Shown here: one piece after another, positions 1-8,092 of the stretch
Layout of the letters: each line of letters opens with the position of its first letter
How positions within the stretch are numbered: position 1 is the stretch's first letter
NCBI GenBank assembly: GCA_013205085.1
Contig: JABMLH010000014.1
Location: forward strand, 1 to 38,771
Direction: 5' to 3'
DNA: 38,771 bases
From: Microbacteriaceae bacterium VKM Ac-2854
GTDB taxonomy: Bacteria > Actinomycetota > Actinomycetes > Actinomycetales > Microbacteriaceae
The notes under the pieces: model-generated
Seen by the model: only the letters and a program-made list of their open reading frames with translations
Database searches by the model: none
Told to the model about the DNA's origin: nothing
Position numbers and translations under genes: made by a program

Positions 1-1
1 C

Positions 2-82
2 CACAGACCCCACACCGGCATCGGCGGATCCACCCCAGCCAGCCGCGTCAGCGACAACAACGTCCCAGGGAACTACATCTAG
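2..82 (+). pseudogene. C-terminal fragment of an IS481-type transposase (cut by window edge)
   Basis: Frame 2 stays open from the window edge to TAG at 80-82 and gives 26 residues with HRPHTGIGG, then PASRV, then NNVPGNYI at the end. HRPH(T/S)xxGG...P..R(V/L)..NN..G.Y is the usual tail of IS481-family DDE transposases, just past the last catalytic acidic residue. Only the tail lies in the window, so intactness of the element cannot be judged. Its stop overlaps the stop codon of the convergent GntR gene (79-81), leaving no room for the usual terminal inverted repeat after the transposase. That suggests a truncated element or a junction at this point. The family call rests on recall of the tail motif. 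Confidence 0.55.
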
Positions 83-750
83 AGCGCGTCCCGGATCCAG
101 TCCTCGACGCCGGCGATGTGCACCGCGATCCGCGCGCCGGCGAGTTGCGGGTTGTGCGCCTGGATCGCCTGCGCGATCTCGCGATGCTCCCGCAACGTCC
201 GGTCGACCGCGCCGCCCTGGGTCAAGCCGCGCCAGATCCGCGCGCGGTGCGTGCTGCCGGCCAGGCCGTCGATGAACGAGCACAGCACCGCGTTGCCACT
301 GGCCGCGGCGATCCGGTGATGGAACTCGATGTCGTTCGCGACCAGATCGCCGAGTTCCGGATGCGGACCCAGCCCGTCCACGAGGGCGAGCAGCTGCGTC
401 GCGTCCTCATCCCCCATCCGCTGCGCCGCCAGTTCGGCGGCGCTCTGCTCCAGAGTCCGGCGCACGTGGAACAGCTCCAGCACGCTCGCATCCTGATGGA
501 ACTCGGAGACGAAGCCGAGGGTCGACATCAGAACATCCGGCTGCAGGCTCGTGACGAACGTCCCGTCGCCCTGCCGGACGTCGAGCACGCCCATCATCGC
601 CAGAGCGCGCACCGCCTCGCGCAGCGAGCTGCGCGAGATGCCGAGTTCCGCCGCGAGGTCCGGCTCCCGCGGCAGCCGATCGCCGGCGTTCAGACGCCCC
701 TGCACGATCATGTCGCGGATCTTCACGATCGCGTCGTCGGTCAGTGCCAT
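79..750 (-). CDS. FadR-type GntR regulator of the fucose locus
   Basis: A 223-residue DNA-binding regulator. The N-terminal winged helix (about residues 1-70) has the GntR signature: a LNAGDRLPRE stretch, then LAAELGISRSSLREAVRAL and a GDGTFV wing. The rest is an all-helical FCD ligand-binding domain with FHHRIAAASGN and a late HxxGV-W helix; FCD proteins usually bind a small acid through metal-coordinating Asp/His residues. I start at the ATG at 748-750, not at a longer ORF start at 807, because AGGGAG lies a few bases upstream and the longer form would run into the preceding gene, whose stop lies at 767-769. It is the last gene of the catabolic operon, 16 nt after the reductase. It probably represses both divergent operons until an intermediate such as fuconate or 2-keto-3-deoxyfuconate binds. 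The ligand is inferred. Confidence 0.88.
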   Translation of the reverse strand: MALTDDAIVKIRDMIVQGRLNAGDRLPREPDLAAELGISRSSLREAVRALAMMGVLDVRQGDGTFVTSLQPDVLMSTLGFVSEFHQDASVLELFHVRRTLEQSAAELAAQRMGDEDATQLLALVDGLGPHPELGDLVANDIEFHHRIAAASGNAVLCSFIDGLAGSTHRARIWRGLTQGGAVDRTLREHREIAQAIQAHNPQLAGARIAVHIAGVEDWIRDAL

Positions 751-766
751 CGCTGCTCCCTCGCGC

Positions 767-1717
767 TCACCCCGCGGCCCAGTGGTCGACGGCGGCCCAG
801 AACTCATCGCTCAGCGGGTCGCGCATCCAGGCCACGTCCTGCCGGACCTGGCCGGGGGTGCGCATCCCGGCGACGACGCACGCCACCGCCGGATGCCGCA
901 GCGGAAAACGCAGGGCGGCGTGCGGGAGCGCGACTCCATGATTCTGGCATGCGCGCGCGAGCGCCCGCGCCTGGGCCAATCGCGCCGGGCTCGCCGGCGC
1001 GTAGTCGAAGTAGGCACCGTCGGGCGGCCAGTCCTTCGCCAGCAGCCCGGAGTTGAACGGCGCGGCGGCGACGACGGTGACCGCCGCGGCCGCGCACTCG
1101 CCGAGGAGCACCTCCGCTGATCGGTCGGCCAGCGTCCACCGCCCGGCCACCATCACCGCGTCCAGCGCGTATTCGCGCACGAAGCGACGCAGCGGGGCGA
1201 CCAGGTTCATGCCGACTCCGACCGCGCCGATCACGCCCTGATCGCGCAGATCGAGCAGGGCTGGCACGGCCTGCGCCAGCGCCAGCGCCATGAAGTCCTC
1301 GGGATCGTGCACGTAGACGATGTCGATCCGATCGAGCCGGAGTCGCCGCAGGCTCGATTCCAGGCTGCGCAGAACGCCGTCTCGGCTGTAGTCGCGCACG
1401 CGGGTCAGGTCGTCGGGCACGTCGAAGCCCGATGCGAGGTCGGTACCGCTCGGCGTCGGGTTCGGCACGAGGAGTCGACCGACCTTGGTCGACACGACGT
1501 ACTCATCGCGCGGGCGCGCGGCGAGCGCGCGCCCGAGCCGACGCTCCGAGAGTCCGAGCCCGTAGTGCGGCGCGGTGTCGAACACCCTGACCCCGCCCGC
1601 CCAGGCCGCGTCGACGGCCGCGCGGGCGGCTGCGTCGTCGATGGTGCTGTAGAGATTCCCGATCGGAGCCGCACCGAGGCCGAGTGCACTCATCCGTGAC
1701 GCGAGTGCTGCGGTCAT
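767..1717 (-). CDS. Aldo/keto reductase, probable L-fucose (D-threo-aldose) dehydrogenase
   Basis: A 316-residue TIM-barrel NAD(P)-dependent oxidoreductase. The AKR tetrad is visible: D47 and Y52 in RVFDTAPHYG, K78 in VSTKVG, H137 in YVHDPED. The LGLGAAPIGNLY start and the GLxxSE helix after the Tyr match the D-threo-aldose 1-dehydrogenase/L-fucose dehydrogenase branch. It would oxidise L-fucose at C1 to L-fuconolactone, the first step of the non-phosphorylating pathway. The ATG at 1715-1717 overlaps the lactonase stop by 4 nt, so the two consecutive enzymes are translationally coupled. A second ATG at residue 9 (1691-1693) is possible. Substrate is assigned from the neighbours; a galactose- or arabinose-type aldose could also fit the fold. 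Confidence 0.85.
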   Translation of the reverse strand: MTAALASRMSALGLGAAPIGNLYSTIDDAAARAAVDAAWAGGVRVFDTAPHYGLGLSERRLGRALAARPRDEYVVSTKVGRLLVPNPTPSGTDLASGFDVPDDLTRVRDYSRDGVLRSLESSLRRLRLDRIDIVYVHDPEDFMALALAQAVPALLDLRDQGVIGAVGVGMNLVAPLRRFVREYALDAVMVAGRWTLADRSAEVLLGECAAAAVTVVAAAPFNSGLLAKDWPPDGAYFDYAPASPARLAQARALARACQNHGVALPHAALRFPLRHPAVACVVAGMRTPGQVRQDVAWMRDPLSDEFWAAVDHWAAG

Positions 1718-2592
1718 CGCAGACCCCGGTACCAGCAGGCGGCGGTCCCGCCGATGACCGCGGCGCGCTCGGCTTCGGCGAGCGCCGAGAGCAGCGCCGC
1801 GGTCGCGGCGAGCACCGCGGCGTAGGAGCCGGCCGTCGAGCTGACCGGCCAGTCCGAACCGAACATCAGCCGCTGAGCGCCGAAGGCCTGCAGCAGCTCA
1901 TCGGAGTACGGCCGAATGCGCGCGAGCTGCGCCCCGTCGAGCGTGCCGTCGAGCTCGCCGTCGATACCGGATGAGGTGAACAGCCCGGACAGCTTCGCGG
2001 ACACGTTCGGGAGGGCGGCCAGGGCGGCGATCTCCTCCCGCCAGGGCCGCATCCGGCCGGACCGGATGTCGGGCTTGCCGCCGTGATCGAGCACGAATCG
2101 CAGTTCCGGCACGGCGCGAGCGGCGCCGATGGCGGCCGGCAGCTGCCGCGGAACGATGACCAGGTCGAACGCGAGGCCCGCGGCGGCAACGGCGCGCAGC
2201 CCGCGCAGCACGCTCGGCCGAAGCAGCCATTCGGGGTCGGGTTCCTCCTGTACCTGATGGCGGATCCCGACGAGCGCTGCTCCGCCGGGGTGGGCGGTGA
2301 GCGCGGCCAACGCGTCCGACACCGCAGGCGACTCGAGGTCCGTCCAGCCCACCACCCCGGCGATGGCGTGCTCCCCTGCTGCCTGCGCCAGCAGCTCCTC
2401 GGTCTCGTCGACCGAGTTCACCGTCTGCACCAGCACGGTGCCGCCGATGCCCGCCGCCGCCAGACTCGGGCGAACATCGTCGAGCGTGAACGCGCGCTGC
2501 AGCGTCGGCGAACCCGCTGTCCACGGTTGGGCGCGCACGGCAGGATCCCAGACGTGTTGGTGAGCGTCGACGCGGATGCGCTCAGTCCACAT
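1714..2592 (-). CDS. Amidohydrolase-fold sugar lactonase, probable L-fuconolactonase
   Basis: A 292-residue member of the COG3618 amidohydrolase family. The metal-site HxH is in DAHQHVWDP (H11, H13), a further histidine lies in LDHGGKPD near residue 170, and the late Asp is in FGSDWPVS near residue 247. Members hydrolyse sugar lactones such as L-fuconolactone to the free acid. The gene sits between the mutarotase and the aldose dehydrogenase, where a lactonase is expected. The start at 2590-2592 overlaps the mutarotase end by 11 nt and has GGAGG upstream. The lactone specificity is inferred from the operon. Confidence 0.87.
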   Translation of the reverse strand: MWTERIRVDAHQHVWDPAVRAQPWTAGSPTLQRAFTLDDVRPSLAAAGIGGTVLVQTVNSVDETEELLAQAAGEHAIAGVVGWTDLESPAVSDALAALTAHPGGAALVGIRHQVQEEPDPEWLLRPSVLRGLRAVAAAGLAFDLVIVPRQLPAAIGAARAVPELRFVLDHGGKPDIRSGRMRPWREEIAALAALPNVSAKLSGLFTSSGIDGELDGTLDGAQLARIRPYSDELLQAFGAQRLMFGSDWPVSSTAGSYAAVLAATAALLSALAEAERAAVIGGTAACWYRGLR

Positions 2593-2911
2593 GGAAGACC
2601 TCCTCGGCCCTCGCCCACCGCGCGCCCGATTCGGCCGTGGCGAGCGGCTCCTGGCACGGGTCGGTGAGTCGCCACCAGCGCCGGGTGGTCGGATCCGCCG
2701 CGATCAGCTCCTGATCGCGCTCGTAGTCCGAGCCGGTGTACTCGAAGTAGGAGAACAGCAGCCCGTCGCGCAGGAAGATCGAGTAGTTGCGGATGTGGGA
2801 ACGCTCCAGCGCCGCCAGCACCTCCGGCCAGACGTCGCGGTGCAGCGCGCGGTATTCGTCGGCACGCTCCGGCAGCAGGCGGATCACCGCCGCATAACGC
2901 TCGGCGCTCAT
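2582..2911 (-). CDS. L-rhamnose/L-fucose mutarotase family protein
   Basis: A 109-residue ferredoxin-fold protein of the RhaM family (COG3254, formerly DUF718), close to the family's normal length of about 105. Expected features are the opening RYAAVIRLLPERADEY, the YRALHRDVWPEV segment holding Y20, H24 and W28, and the closing WWRLTDPCQEP. It would interconvert alpha and beta anomers of a 6-deoxyhexose, feeding the right anomer to the dehydrogenase. The ORF runs on upstream, but the ATG at 2909-2911 is the sensible start: it overlaps the SDR stop by 4 nt and gives a family-length protein. In an operon devoted to fucose it is likely an L-fucose mutarotase; rhamnose is the alternative. Confidence 0.88.
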   Translation of the reverse strand: MSAERYAAVIRLLPERADEYRALHRDVWPEVLAALERSHIRNYSIFLRDGLLFSYFEYTGSDYERDQELIAADPTTRRWWRLTDPCQEPLATAESGARWARAEEVFHVD

Positions 2912-3684
2912 GATCGACGCAGCCGCAGTCCGGACATACCGCCGTCGACGTCGAGGGCGATGCCCGTCGTCGATCCCGACGCGGGCGAGGCGAGGAAGCA
3001 GATGGCGGCGGCGACCTCCTCGGCCGCGACGAGGCGGCCGTGCGGCTGTCGAGCGGCCAGCGCCGCGCGCACGGTCTCGGGGTCGTCGGCGGCCGACATC
3101 AACCGGGAGACCCAGGGGGTGTCGGCCGTTCCCGGATTCACTGCCGTGACCCGGATCCCGGTGCCGACGTAGTCCGCCGCCATGGCGCGGGTGAGGGCCA
3201 GGAGCGCGCCCTTGCTCGCCGAGTAGAGCGCCCGCTCCGGCAGGCCGGCGGTCGCCGCGATCGAGCAGGTGTTCACGATCGCGGCGTGGGCCGAGCGGCG
3301 AAGCGCCGGCAGGGCCGCCCGGGTGACCCGCACGGCCCCGACCACGTTCACGTCGAACACCCGGTGCCATTCCTCATCCGGGTTCGACTCGACGGTGCCC
3401 ACCGCCCCGATGCCCGCGTTGTTCACCAGCACGTCGAGCCCGCCGAGCCCATCGATCAGAGTCTCGACCACGCGCTGCACCGCGGTGGCGTCGGAGAGAT
3501 CGGCCTGGCCGTAACGGTAGCCGGGCGGGCCGACCGGCACCCGGTCCAGGATCGCGACGGTCGCTCCAGCCTCGTCGAGGGCTTTGGCGGTCGCCAGGCC
3601 GATGCCGGAGGCGCCTCCGGTCACGAGCGCGCACAGCCCGCGCAGACCCCCACCGCCCGTTGTCGTCTCGAACTGCGTACTCAT
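2908..3684 (-). CDS. SDR oxidoreductase, probable 2-keto-3-deoxy-L-fuconate dehydrogenase
   Basis: A 258-residue classical short-chain dehydrogenase. Cofactor motif TGGASGIG is at 22-29, NNAG at 88-91, and the catalytic residues are S141, Y154 and K158 (YSASK); the tail ends in a VDGGMSGL motif. The LDR after the second strand suggests NAD preference. In the Xanthomonas-type fucose route an SDR oxidises 2-keto-3-deoxy-L-fuconate to the 2,4-diketo acid, and the next gene upstream encodes the matching hydrolase. I start at the ATG at 3682-3684, which has GAGGGAG upstream, rather than at 3771 inside the preceding gene. The gap to the hydrolase stop is 1 nt. Confidence 0.87.
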   Translation of the reverse strand: MSTQFETTTGGGGLRGLCALVTGGASGIGLATAKALDEAGATVAILDRVPVGPPGYRYGQADLSDATAVQRVVETLIDGLGGLDVLVNNAGIGAVGTVESNPDEEWHRVFDVNVVGAVRVTRAALPALRRSAHAAIVNTCSIAATAGLPERALYSASKGALLALTRAMAADYVGTGIRVTAVNPGTADTPWVSRLMSAADDPETVRAALAARQPHGRLVAAEEVAAAICFLASPASGSTTGIALDVDGGMSGLRLRRS

Positions 3685-3685
3685 C

Positions 3686-4525
3686 TCAAGCTCCCTCGAA
3701 TCTCTGCCGTTGGGTTCCGAGCCGTTCGATCGTGAGCTCGACCACGTCCCCGGCTCGGAGGTACGCGTCACCCGGGCGCCCCAGCGCGACTCCGGCCGGC
3801 GTGCCGGTGTTGATCACGTCTCCGGGATGCAGCACCATGAACTGCGAGAGGTACCGCACGATCTCGGCGACGCCGAAGATCATGTCGGCCGTGTTGCCGT
3901 CCTGGCGGAGTTCGCCGTTCACCCGCAGCTGCATGCCGAGGTGTTGCACGTCGGGGACCTCGTCCGCGGTGACGAGCCACGGCCCGAGCGGGTTGAAGCT
4001 CTCGCAGTTCTTACCCTTGTCCCATTGGCCGCCGCGCTCCAGTTGGAACTCCCGTTCCGACACGTCGTTGCTGATCGTGTAGCCCACGACGCAGGCCAGC
4101 GCCTCGGCGTCGCTCGTCAGATAGCGCGCCTGTCGGCCGATGACGACGGCGAGCTCGACCTCCCAGTCGGTCTTCGAGGAGCCGCGCGGAATCAGCACGC
4201 GATCGTCCGGCCCCACGACCGTGTCAGGGGCTTTCAAGAACACGACCGGCTCCTCGGGGGTCTCGGCGCCGGTCTCCGCGACGTGGTCGCGGTAGTTCAG
4301 GCCGATGCACACGATCTTGCCGATCCGGGCCAGGGGTGGTCCGAACCGAGTGGGCTCGACGACCGGCAGCCGGTCCAGCGTCATCGTCGGCACCGTCTCC
4401 AGCACGGAGTCCAGCGTCTGCGGAGTCAGGTCGGCCACGATCCCCCCGAGGTCGTGCCACCGACCGTCGGGCCCGGCGGCGATCGGCCGCTCCCGCCCCG
4501 GCGCGCCGTGCCGCGCGAGCCTCAC
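3686..4525 (-). CDS. FAH-family hydrolase, probable 2,4-diketo-3-deoxy-L-fuconate hydrolase
   Basis: A 279-residue fumarylacetoacetate-hydrolase-fold enzyme. A short N-terminal domain is followed by [14 protein letters not shown] (73-86), [13 protein letters not shown] (94-106), the metal ligands E122 and E124 in [10 protein letters not shown], and D154 in SNDVSERE. The loop [11 protein letters not shown] is at 239-249. It would cleave the 2,4-diketo acid into pyruvate and L-lactate, ending the pathway. The start is a GTG at 4523-4525 overlapping the dehydratase stop as GTGA. The ATG at 4762 would lie deep inside the neighbouring gene and adds a low-complexity Arg/Pro stretch. FAH enzymes vary in specificity; the call leans on the operon. 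Confidence 0.87.
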   Translation of the reverse strand: MRLARHGAPGRERPIAAGPDGRWHDLGGIVADLTPQTLDSVLETVPTMTLDRLPVVEPTRFGPPLARIGKIVCIGLNYRDHVAETGAETPEEPVVFLKAPDTVVGPDDRVLIPRGSSKTDWEVELAVVIGRQARYLTSDAEALACVVGYTISNDVSEREFQLERGGQWDKGKNCESFNPLGPWLVTADEVPDVQHLGMQLRVNGELRQDGNTADMIFGVAEIVRYLSQFMVLHPGDVINTGTPAGVALGRPGDAYLRAGDVVELTIERLGTQRQRFEGA

Positions 4526-5826
4526 CGCGCCACCTCCGCCGCCCAGATCGAGCCGGACGGATACGCGTAGTCCAGTCGCGAACCGGCCAGCATCTCGGCG
4601 GAGGATCCGGGAACGGACGGCGCGAGGTAGCGGCCGTGGCGCAGTCGCACGGGGTCGACGAAGTGCTCGTGCAGGTGGTCGACGTACTCGATCATCCGTT
4701 CGTTCTGGCGGCCGCTGACCGCGACGAAGTCGAACATCGAGAGGTGCTGCACGACCTCGCACAGCCCGACGCCACCGGCGTGCGGGCAGACCGGGGTGTC
4801 GAAGGCGGCGGCGAGCAGCAGGATCGCGACGTTCTCGTTCACCCCGGCGACCCGCACCGCATCCAGTTGCAGGACGTCGATCGCCCCCGCCTGCAGCAAC
4901 TGCTTGAACATCACCCGGCTGTGCACCTGTTCACCCGTCGCGACGGGGGTGCTGATCGCTCGGCGGATGGTGGCGTGCCCGAGGATGTCGTCGGGGCTGG
5001 TCGGCTCCTCGATCCAGGCGGGCTGGAATTCGGCGAGCGCCGCCATCCATCGGATCGCGACATCGACGTCCCAGCGCTGGTTCGCGTCGACGGCGATCCG
5101 GATGTCGGGCCCGACTGCGGCGCGCGCGATGCGCATCCGCCGACGGTCCTCCTCGAGGTCGCCGCCGACCTTCAGCTTGATCTGCTCGAAGCCGTCACGA
5201 ACGGCCTGCCGCGAGAGCCGGTCGAGCCGCTCGTCGGAGTAGCCCAGCCAGCCGGGTGTTGTGGTGTACGCGGGATAGCCGTCGCGCACCAGCGCGGCGA
5301 TGCGCTCCGCCCGTCCCGATTCCGCCCGTTCGAGGATGTCGAGCGCGCCCCGGGGCGTCAACGCATCGCTGAGGTAGCGGAAGTCGACGAGGTCGACCAG
5401 TTCCGCCGGCGCGAGGGTGCCGAGCAGAAGCCAGAGCGGCAGCCCGGCGCTGCGGGCGCGGAGGTCCCACAGTGCGTTGACGACGGCACCGATCGCCATC
5501 TGCATCACGCCCTTCTCCGGCCCCAGCCAGCGCAGCTGCGAGTCGTAGACGAATCGGCGCGAGGTCTCCCCCATGTCGGCGATGAGCGCGTCGGCGTCGG
5601 AGCCGAGGATGTGCCCCTCCAACGCTCGGATCGCAGCCACCTGCACATCGTTGCCGCGGCCGATCGTGAAGACGAAAGCGTGCCCCTCCGCGCCCGATGC
5701 CGTCTCGATCACCAGGTAGGCGGCCGAGTAGTCCGGGTCCGGGTTCATCGCGTCGGAACCGTCTCGACCGCGCGACGTCGGGAATCGGATGTCGTCGCAA
5801 CGGATCCGCGTGATGGCGTTCGGCAT
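4522..5826 (-). CDS. Enolase-superfamily L-fuconate dehydratase
   Basis: A 434-residue member of the mandelate-racemase group. Active-site residues are in the expected places: KxK at K217/K219 (IKLKVGG), metal ligands D247 (VDANQRW), E274 (WIEEPTSP) and E299 (TGEQVHSR), then D322 and H349 ([11 protein letters not shown]). This layout and the length match characterised L-fuconate dehydratase (K218/K220 and H351 there). It removes water from L-fuconate to give 2-keto-3-deoxy-L-fuconate. It is the first gene of the leftward operon. I start at the ATG at 5824-5826, with GAGAGGA upstream, rather than at 5853. This gene is the strongest single indicator of the pathway substrate. Confidence 0.92.
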   Translation of the reverse strand: MPNAITRIRCDDIRFPTSRGRDGSDAMNPDPDYSAAYLVIETASGAEGHAFVFTIGRGNDVQVAAIRALEGHILGSDADALIADMGETSRRFVYDSQLRWLGPEKGVMQMAIGAVVNALWDLRARSAGLPLWLLLGTLAPAELVDLVDFRYLSDALTPRGALDILERAESGRAERIAALVRDGYPAYTTTPGWLGYSDERLDRLSRQAVRDGFEQIKLKVGGDLEEDRRRMRIARAAVGPDIRIAVDANQRWDVDVAIRWMAALAEFQPAWIEEPTSPDDILGHATIRRAISTPVATGEQVHSRVMFKQLLQAGAIDVLQLDAVRVAGVNENVAILLLAAAFDTPVCPHAGGVGLCEVVQHLSMFDFVAVSGRQNERMIEYVDHLHEHFVDPVRLRHGRYLAPSVPGSSAEMLAGSRLDYAYPSGSIWAAEVAR

Positions 5827-5862
5827 GGCTGGTCCTCTCGTCCACTCATCCACGATGACGAG

Positions 5863-5880
5863 CTAGACATCGGATGTTAG
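5863..5880. promoter_or_regulatory. Possible operator near the leftward fucose operon promoter
   Basis: CTAGACATCGGATGTTAG contains the interrupted palindrome ACATC-G-GATGT flanked by CTA and TAG. It lies 37 nt before the dehydratase start codon. Its words ACATCGGA and TGTTAG recur 140 nt away at 6007-6024 beside the transporter promoter, separated there by 4 extra bases. On the minus strand TAACAT (5879 to 5874) could serve as a -10 box; no convincing -35 was seen. A GntR/FadR binding role is inferred. Confidence 0.35.
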
Positions 5881-5997
5881 CAGCCCGCTTCAGACTGCGC
5901 CAGGGCGCATTCGGGCGGCCATTCGGCGCAGCTTGCAGCTCTTTCGCGCCAAAACAAGCGATCCGTTACGGCCGCGCGACACAAGTGAGTGAAGCTC

Positions 5998-6026
5998 TTG
6001 ACCCAAACATCGGAGGTCTGTTAGAC
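5998..6026 (+). promoter_or_regulatory. Probable promoter of the Opp-type importer operon
   Basis: TTGACC at 5998-6003 and TTAGAC at 6021-6026 are separated by 17 nt, facing the importer genes. Transcription would start near 6033, about 40 nt before the first permease codon. The -35 is good and the -10 is weak, as expected for a regulated promoter. The -10 lies inside the palindrome at 6014-6028. Confidence 0.5.
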
Positions 6027-6028
6027 CT
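6014..6028. promoter_or_regulatory. Perfect 15-bp palindrome, probable FadR-type operator
   Basis: AGGTCTGTTAGACCT has two perfect 6-bp arms around a 3-bp spacer. It covers the likely -10 box of the importer promoter, so a bound dimer would block RNA polymerase. FadR-subfamily GntR operators commonly have a GTC-N(x)-GAC core, which this site has. The natural candidate protein is the FadR-type regulator at 79-750. Confidence 0.55.
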
Positions 6029-6071
6029 GCCTCGACTGCAACGCCGCAGCACGACCGCGAGGAGTAAGCGG

Positions 6072-7175
6072 ATGACAGAGACGTCGACGAGCTTCGGAGG
6101 ACTTCCTCCCACGCCCACCCCGACCACGGCCGTCGCAACGATCGCCGCGCGGCGCTCGCGGCGTGGGAAGTACGCCGGCGTTCTCGTCCTGGCCAAACGA
6201 GCCGGCATCTACCTGATCACCTTCGTCGGCGCGGTCACGCTCAACTTCCTGCTGCCGCGGGTGATGCCGGGCGATCCCGTGCAGAAGCTGGTCAACAACC
6301 TGCAGGCGACGACCGGCCAGCCCGTGCCGCCCGAGACGGTCGAGGCGATCCGGGGCATCCTCGGCGACCCGCACAAAGACCTCGCAACCCAGTACGTGCA
6401 GTACTGGGGCAATCTGCTGCGCGGCGACCTCGGCGTCTCCACCAGTCACTATCCGATCAAGGTCACCGAGCTGATCGGGCAGGCGCTGCCGTGGACGATC
6501 GGCTTGGTGGTCGTCTTCATCCTGATCGCCTGGGTGATCGGGGTCGGCCTCGGCGCCGTCGCGGGCTGGAATCGCGGCACGCGCACCGATGGGGTGATCT
6601 CGCTGCTGTGTTCGGCGCTGGTCTCGTTCCCGCCGTTCTGGGCGGCGATGGTGCTGCAATTCGCTTTCGCCTTCCAGCTGCACCTGCTCCCGGCCGGCGG
6701 TGCAGCCGACCCGTCGATCGTGCCGGGCTTCAGCACGGGATACATCCTCAGCGTGCTCGAACACGCGCTGCTGCCGGGCCTCACCCTCGCCGTCGTGTCG
6801 TTCGCGGGCTACGCCTTCTCGATGCGGAACATGATGGCGCTGACGATCGCCGACGACTTCGTGCTACTCGGCCGAGCGAAGGGGCTGCGCCCGTGGCGGG
6901 TGCTGACCGGATACGCCGGGCGCAACGCCGTGCTACCGAGCGTCTCGGCGCTCGCCCAGAGCATCGGCGGATCGATCGGCGGCGTGCTGCTGATCGAGTT
7001 CGTCTTCACCTACCCGGGCCTGGGGTCGCTGATGGGCGGCGCCATCGCCGGCTCCGACTTCCCGGTCATCCAGGCCGTGTTCCTGGTCGCCACGATCGCC
7101 GTTCTGGTGATGAATTTCGTGGCCGATTCGGTCTACGTCTTCCTCGACCCGCGCACACGAGAGGTGGCGAACTGA
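6072..7175 (+). CDS. Opp/Dpp-type ABC importer permease, DppB-like
   Basis: A 367-residue inner-membrane permease. After a basic, Pro/Thr-rich N-terminus (1-43) comes the first membrane helix (about 45-62), then LPRVMPGDP, which marks DppB/OppB proteins. A large external loop follows, then the five-helix BPD_transp_1 domain (about 135-350). The EAA-type ATPase-coupling loop is around GRAKGLRPWRV (267-277). The start is the ATG at 6072, preceded by GAGGAG; longer in-frame starts would overlap the promoter. It is the first gene of a five-gene importer operon and its TGA overlaps the next ATG by one base. Opp-type importers carry peptides but also oligosaccharides; the latter fits this locus. 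Confidence 0.93.
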   Translation: MTETSTSFGGLPPTPTPTTAVATIAARRSRRGKYAGVLVLAKRAGIYLITFVGAVTLNFLLPRVMPGDPVQKLVNNLQATTGQPVPPETVEAIRGILGDPHKDLATQYVQYWGNLLRGDLGVSTSHYPIKVTELIGQALPWTIGLVVVFILIAWVIGVGLGAVAGWNRGTRTDGVISLLCSALVSFPPFWAAMVLQFAFAFQLHLLPAGGAADPSIVPGFSTGYILSVLEHALLPGLTLAVVSFAGYAFSMRNMMALTIADDFVLLGRAKGLRPWRVLTGYAGRNAVLPSVSALAQSIGGSIGGVLLIEFVFTYPGLGSLMGGAIAGSDFPVIQAVFLVATIAVLVMNFVADSVYVFLDPRTREVAN

Positions 7176-8092
7176 TGAACGAGTTCCTGCGCGACCGGCG
7201 TGTCCGGATCGGCATCGGCATCTGGCTGTTCTTCCTGGTGTTCGCCTTCCTCGGTCCGGTCATCCTGACGGCGCTGGGCCGCGATGCGTCCGACGTCGAC
7301 TTCGACGCCCTCGGTGTCGGCCCCTCCGCTCAGCACTGGCTGGGCACCACCAATACCGGCGAAGACGTGCTGAACCAGCTCGTCTTCGGGGCTCAGGGGT
7401 CCGTGCTCACGGGGATTCTGGTCGGGCTCTTCGCCACGGCGATCGCCACCGCGGTCGGACTGATCGGCGCCTACCTCGGCGGTGTGGTCGACAGCACCCT
7501 GAACGGGCTCAGCAATCTCGCCCTCACGGTGTCGGGCTTCCCGCTCCTGGTCGTGATCGCCGCCTACATCCCGAAGGTGGGCCTGCTCGGCATCGCCATC
7601 GTGATCTCGCTCGTCAGCTGGGCCGGCGGGGCGCGGAACATCCGATCGCAGGTGCTCAGCCTCCGCAAGCGCGAGTACATCGTCGCGATGCGGATGGCCG
7701 GCGAGAAGCCGTCGCGCCTGATGGTCGCCGAGGTGATGCCGCACCTGCTTCCTGTGATCTCCTCCACCGCGATCGCCTGCTTCAGCGGCGGTGTGCTCTC
7801 GGAGGCGGGGCTGCGCTTCATCGGCCTCGGCGGCGGGAGCGTCAGCTGGGGAACGATGATCTCCGAGGTCCAGCAGGCCGGCGCCATCGCTCAGGGCCAG
7901 TGGTGGTGGTTCGTGCCGCCGGGACTGAGCATCGTGCTGCTGGGCATGGGCCTGGCCCTGATCAACTTCGGCATCGACGCGATCGCGAACCCGCGACTGC
8001 GCGGCCTCGACCCGCGCATCCTGCGCAAGGCGACCGCCGCCGCCAAGCGCATCCAACAGGGCGAAGCCCGTGACCTGGGAGTCAGCGCATGA
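7175..8092 (+). CDS. Opp/Dpp-type ABC importer permease, DppC-like
   Basis: A 305-residue second permease subunit. One N-terminal membrane helix (about 13-30) is followed by HWLGTTNTGEDVLNQLVFG, the typical DppC/OppC segment before the transport domain. Four to five further helices follow, with a coupling loop in REYIVAMRMAGEKPSRL. The usual ending of the domain, LRFIGLGGGSVSWGTMI, is present. The ATG at 7175 shares its A with the upstream TGA (TGATG), and the stop overlaps the ATPase start as ATGA, so subunits are translated in a chain. It forms the channel with the DppB-like permease. Confidence 0.93.
   Translation: MNEFLRDRRVRIGIGIWLFFLVFAFLGPVILTALGRDASDVDFDALGVGPSAQHWLGTTNTGEDVLNQLVFGAQGSVLTGILVGLFATAIATAVGLIGAYLGGVVDSTLNGLSNLALTVSGFPLLVVIAAYIPKVGLLGIAIVISLVSWAGGARNIRSQVLSLRKREYIVAMRMAGEKPSRLMVAEVMPHLLPVISSTAIACFSGGVLSEAGLRFIGLGGGSVSWGTMISEVQQAGAIAQGQWWWFVPPGLSIVLLGMGLALINFGIDAIANPRLRGLDPRILRKATAAAKRIQQGEARDLGVSA

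Noticed and set aside
4336-5880. 514-codon plus-strand ORF opposite the dehydratase
   Set aside because: Antisense shadow of a gene with full catalytic motifs; Arg/His/Pro-rich without domains.
7133-8056. 307-codon minus-strand ORF opposite the DppC-like permease
   Set aside because: Shadow ORF rich in His, Asp and Arg, as expected opposite a membrane protein gene in GC-rich DNA.
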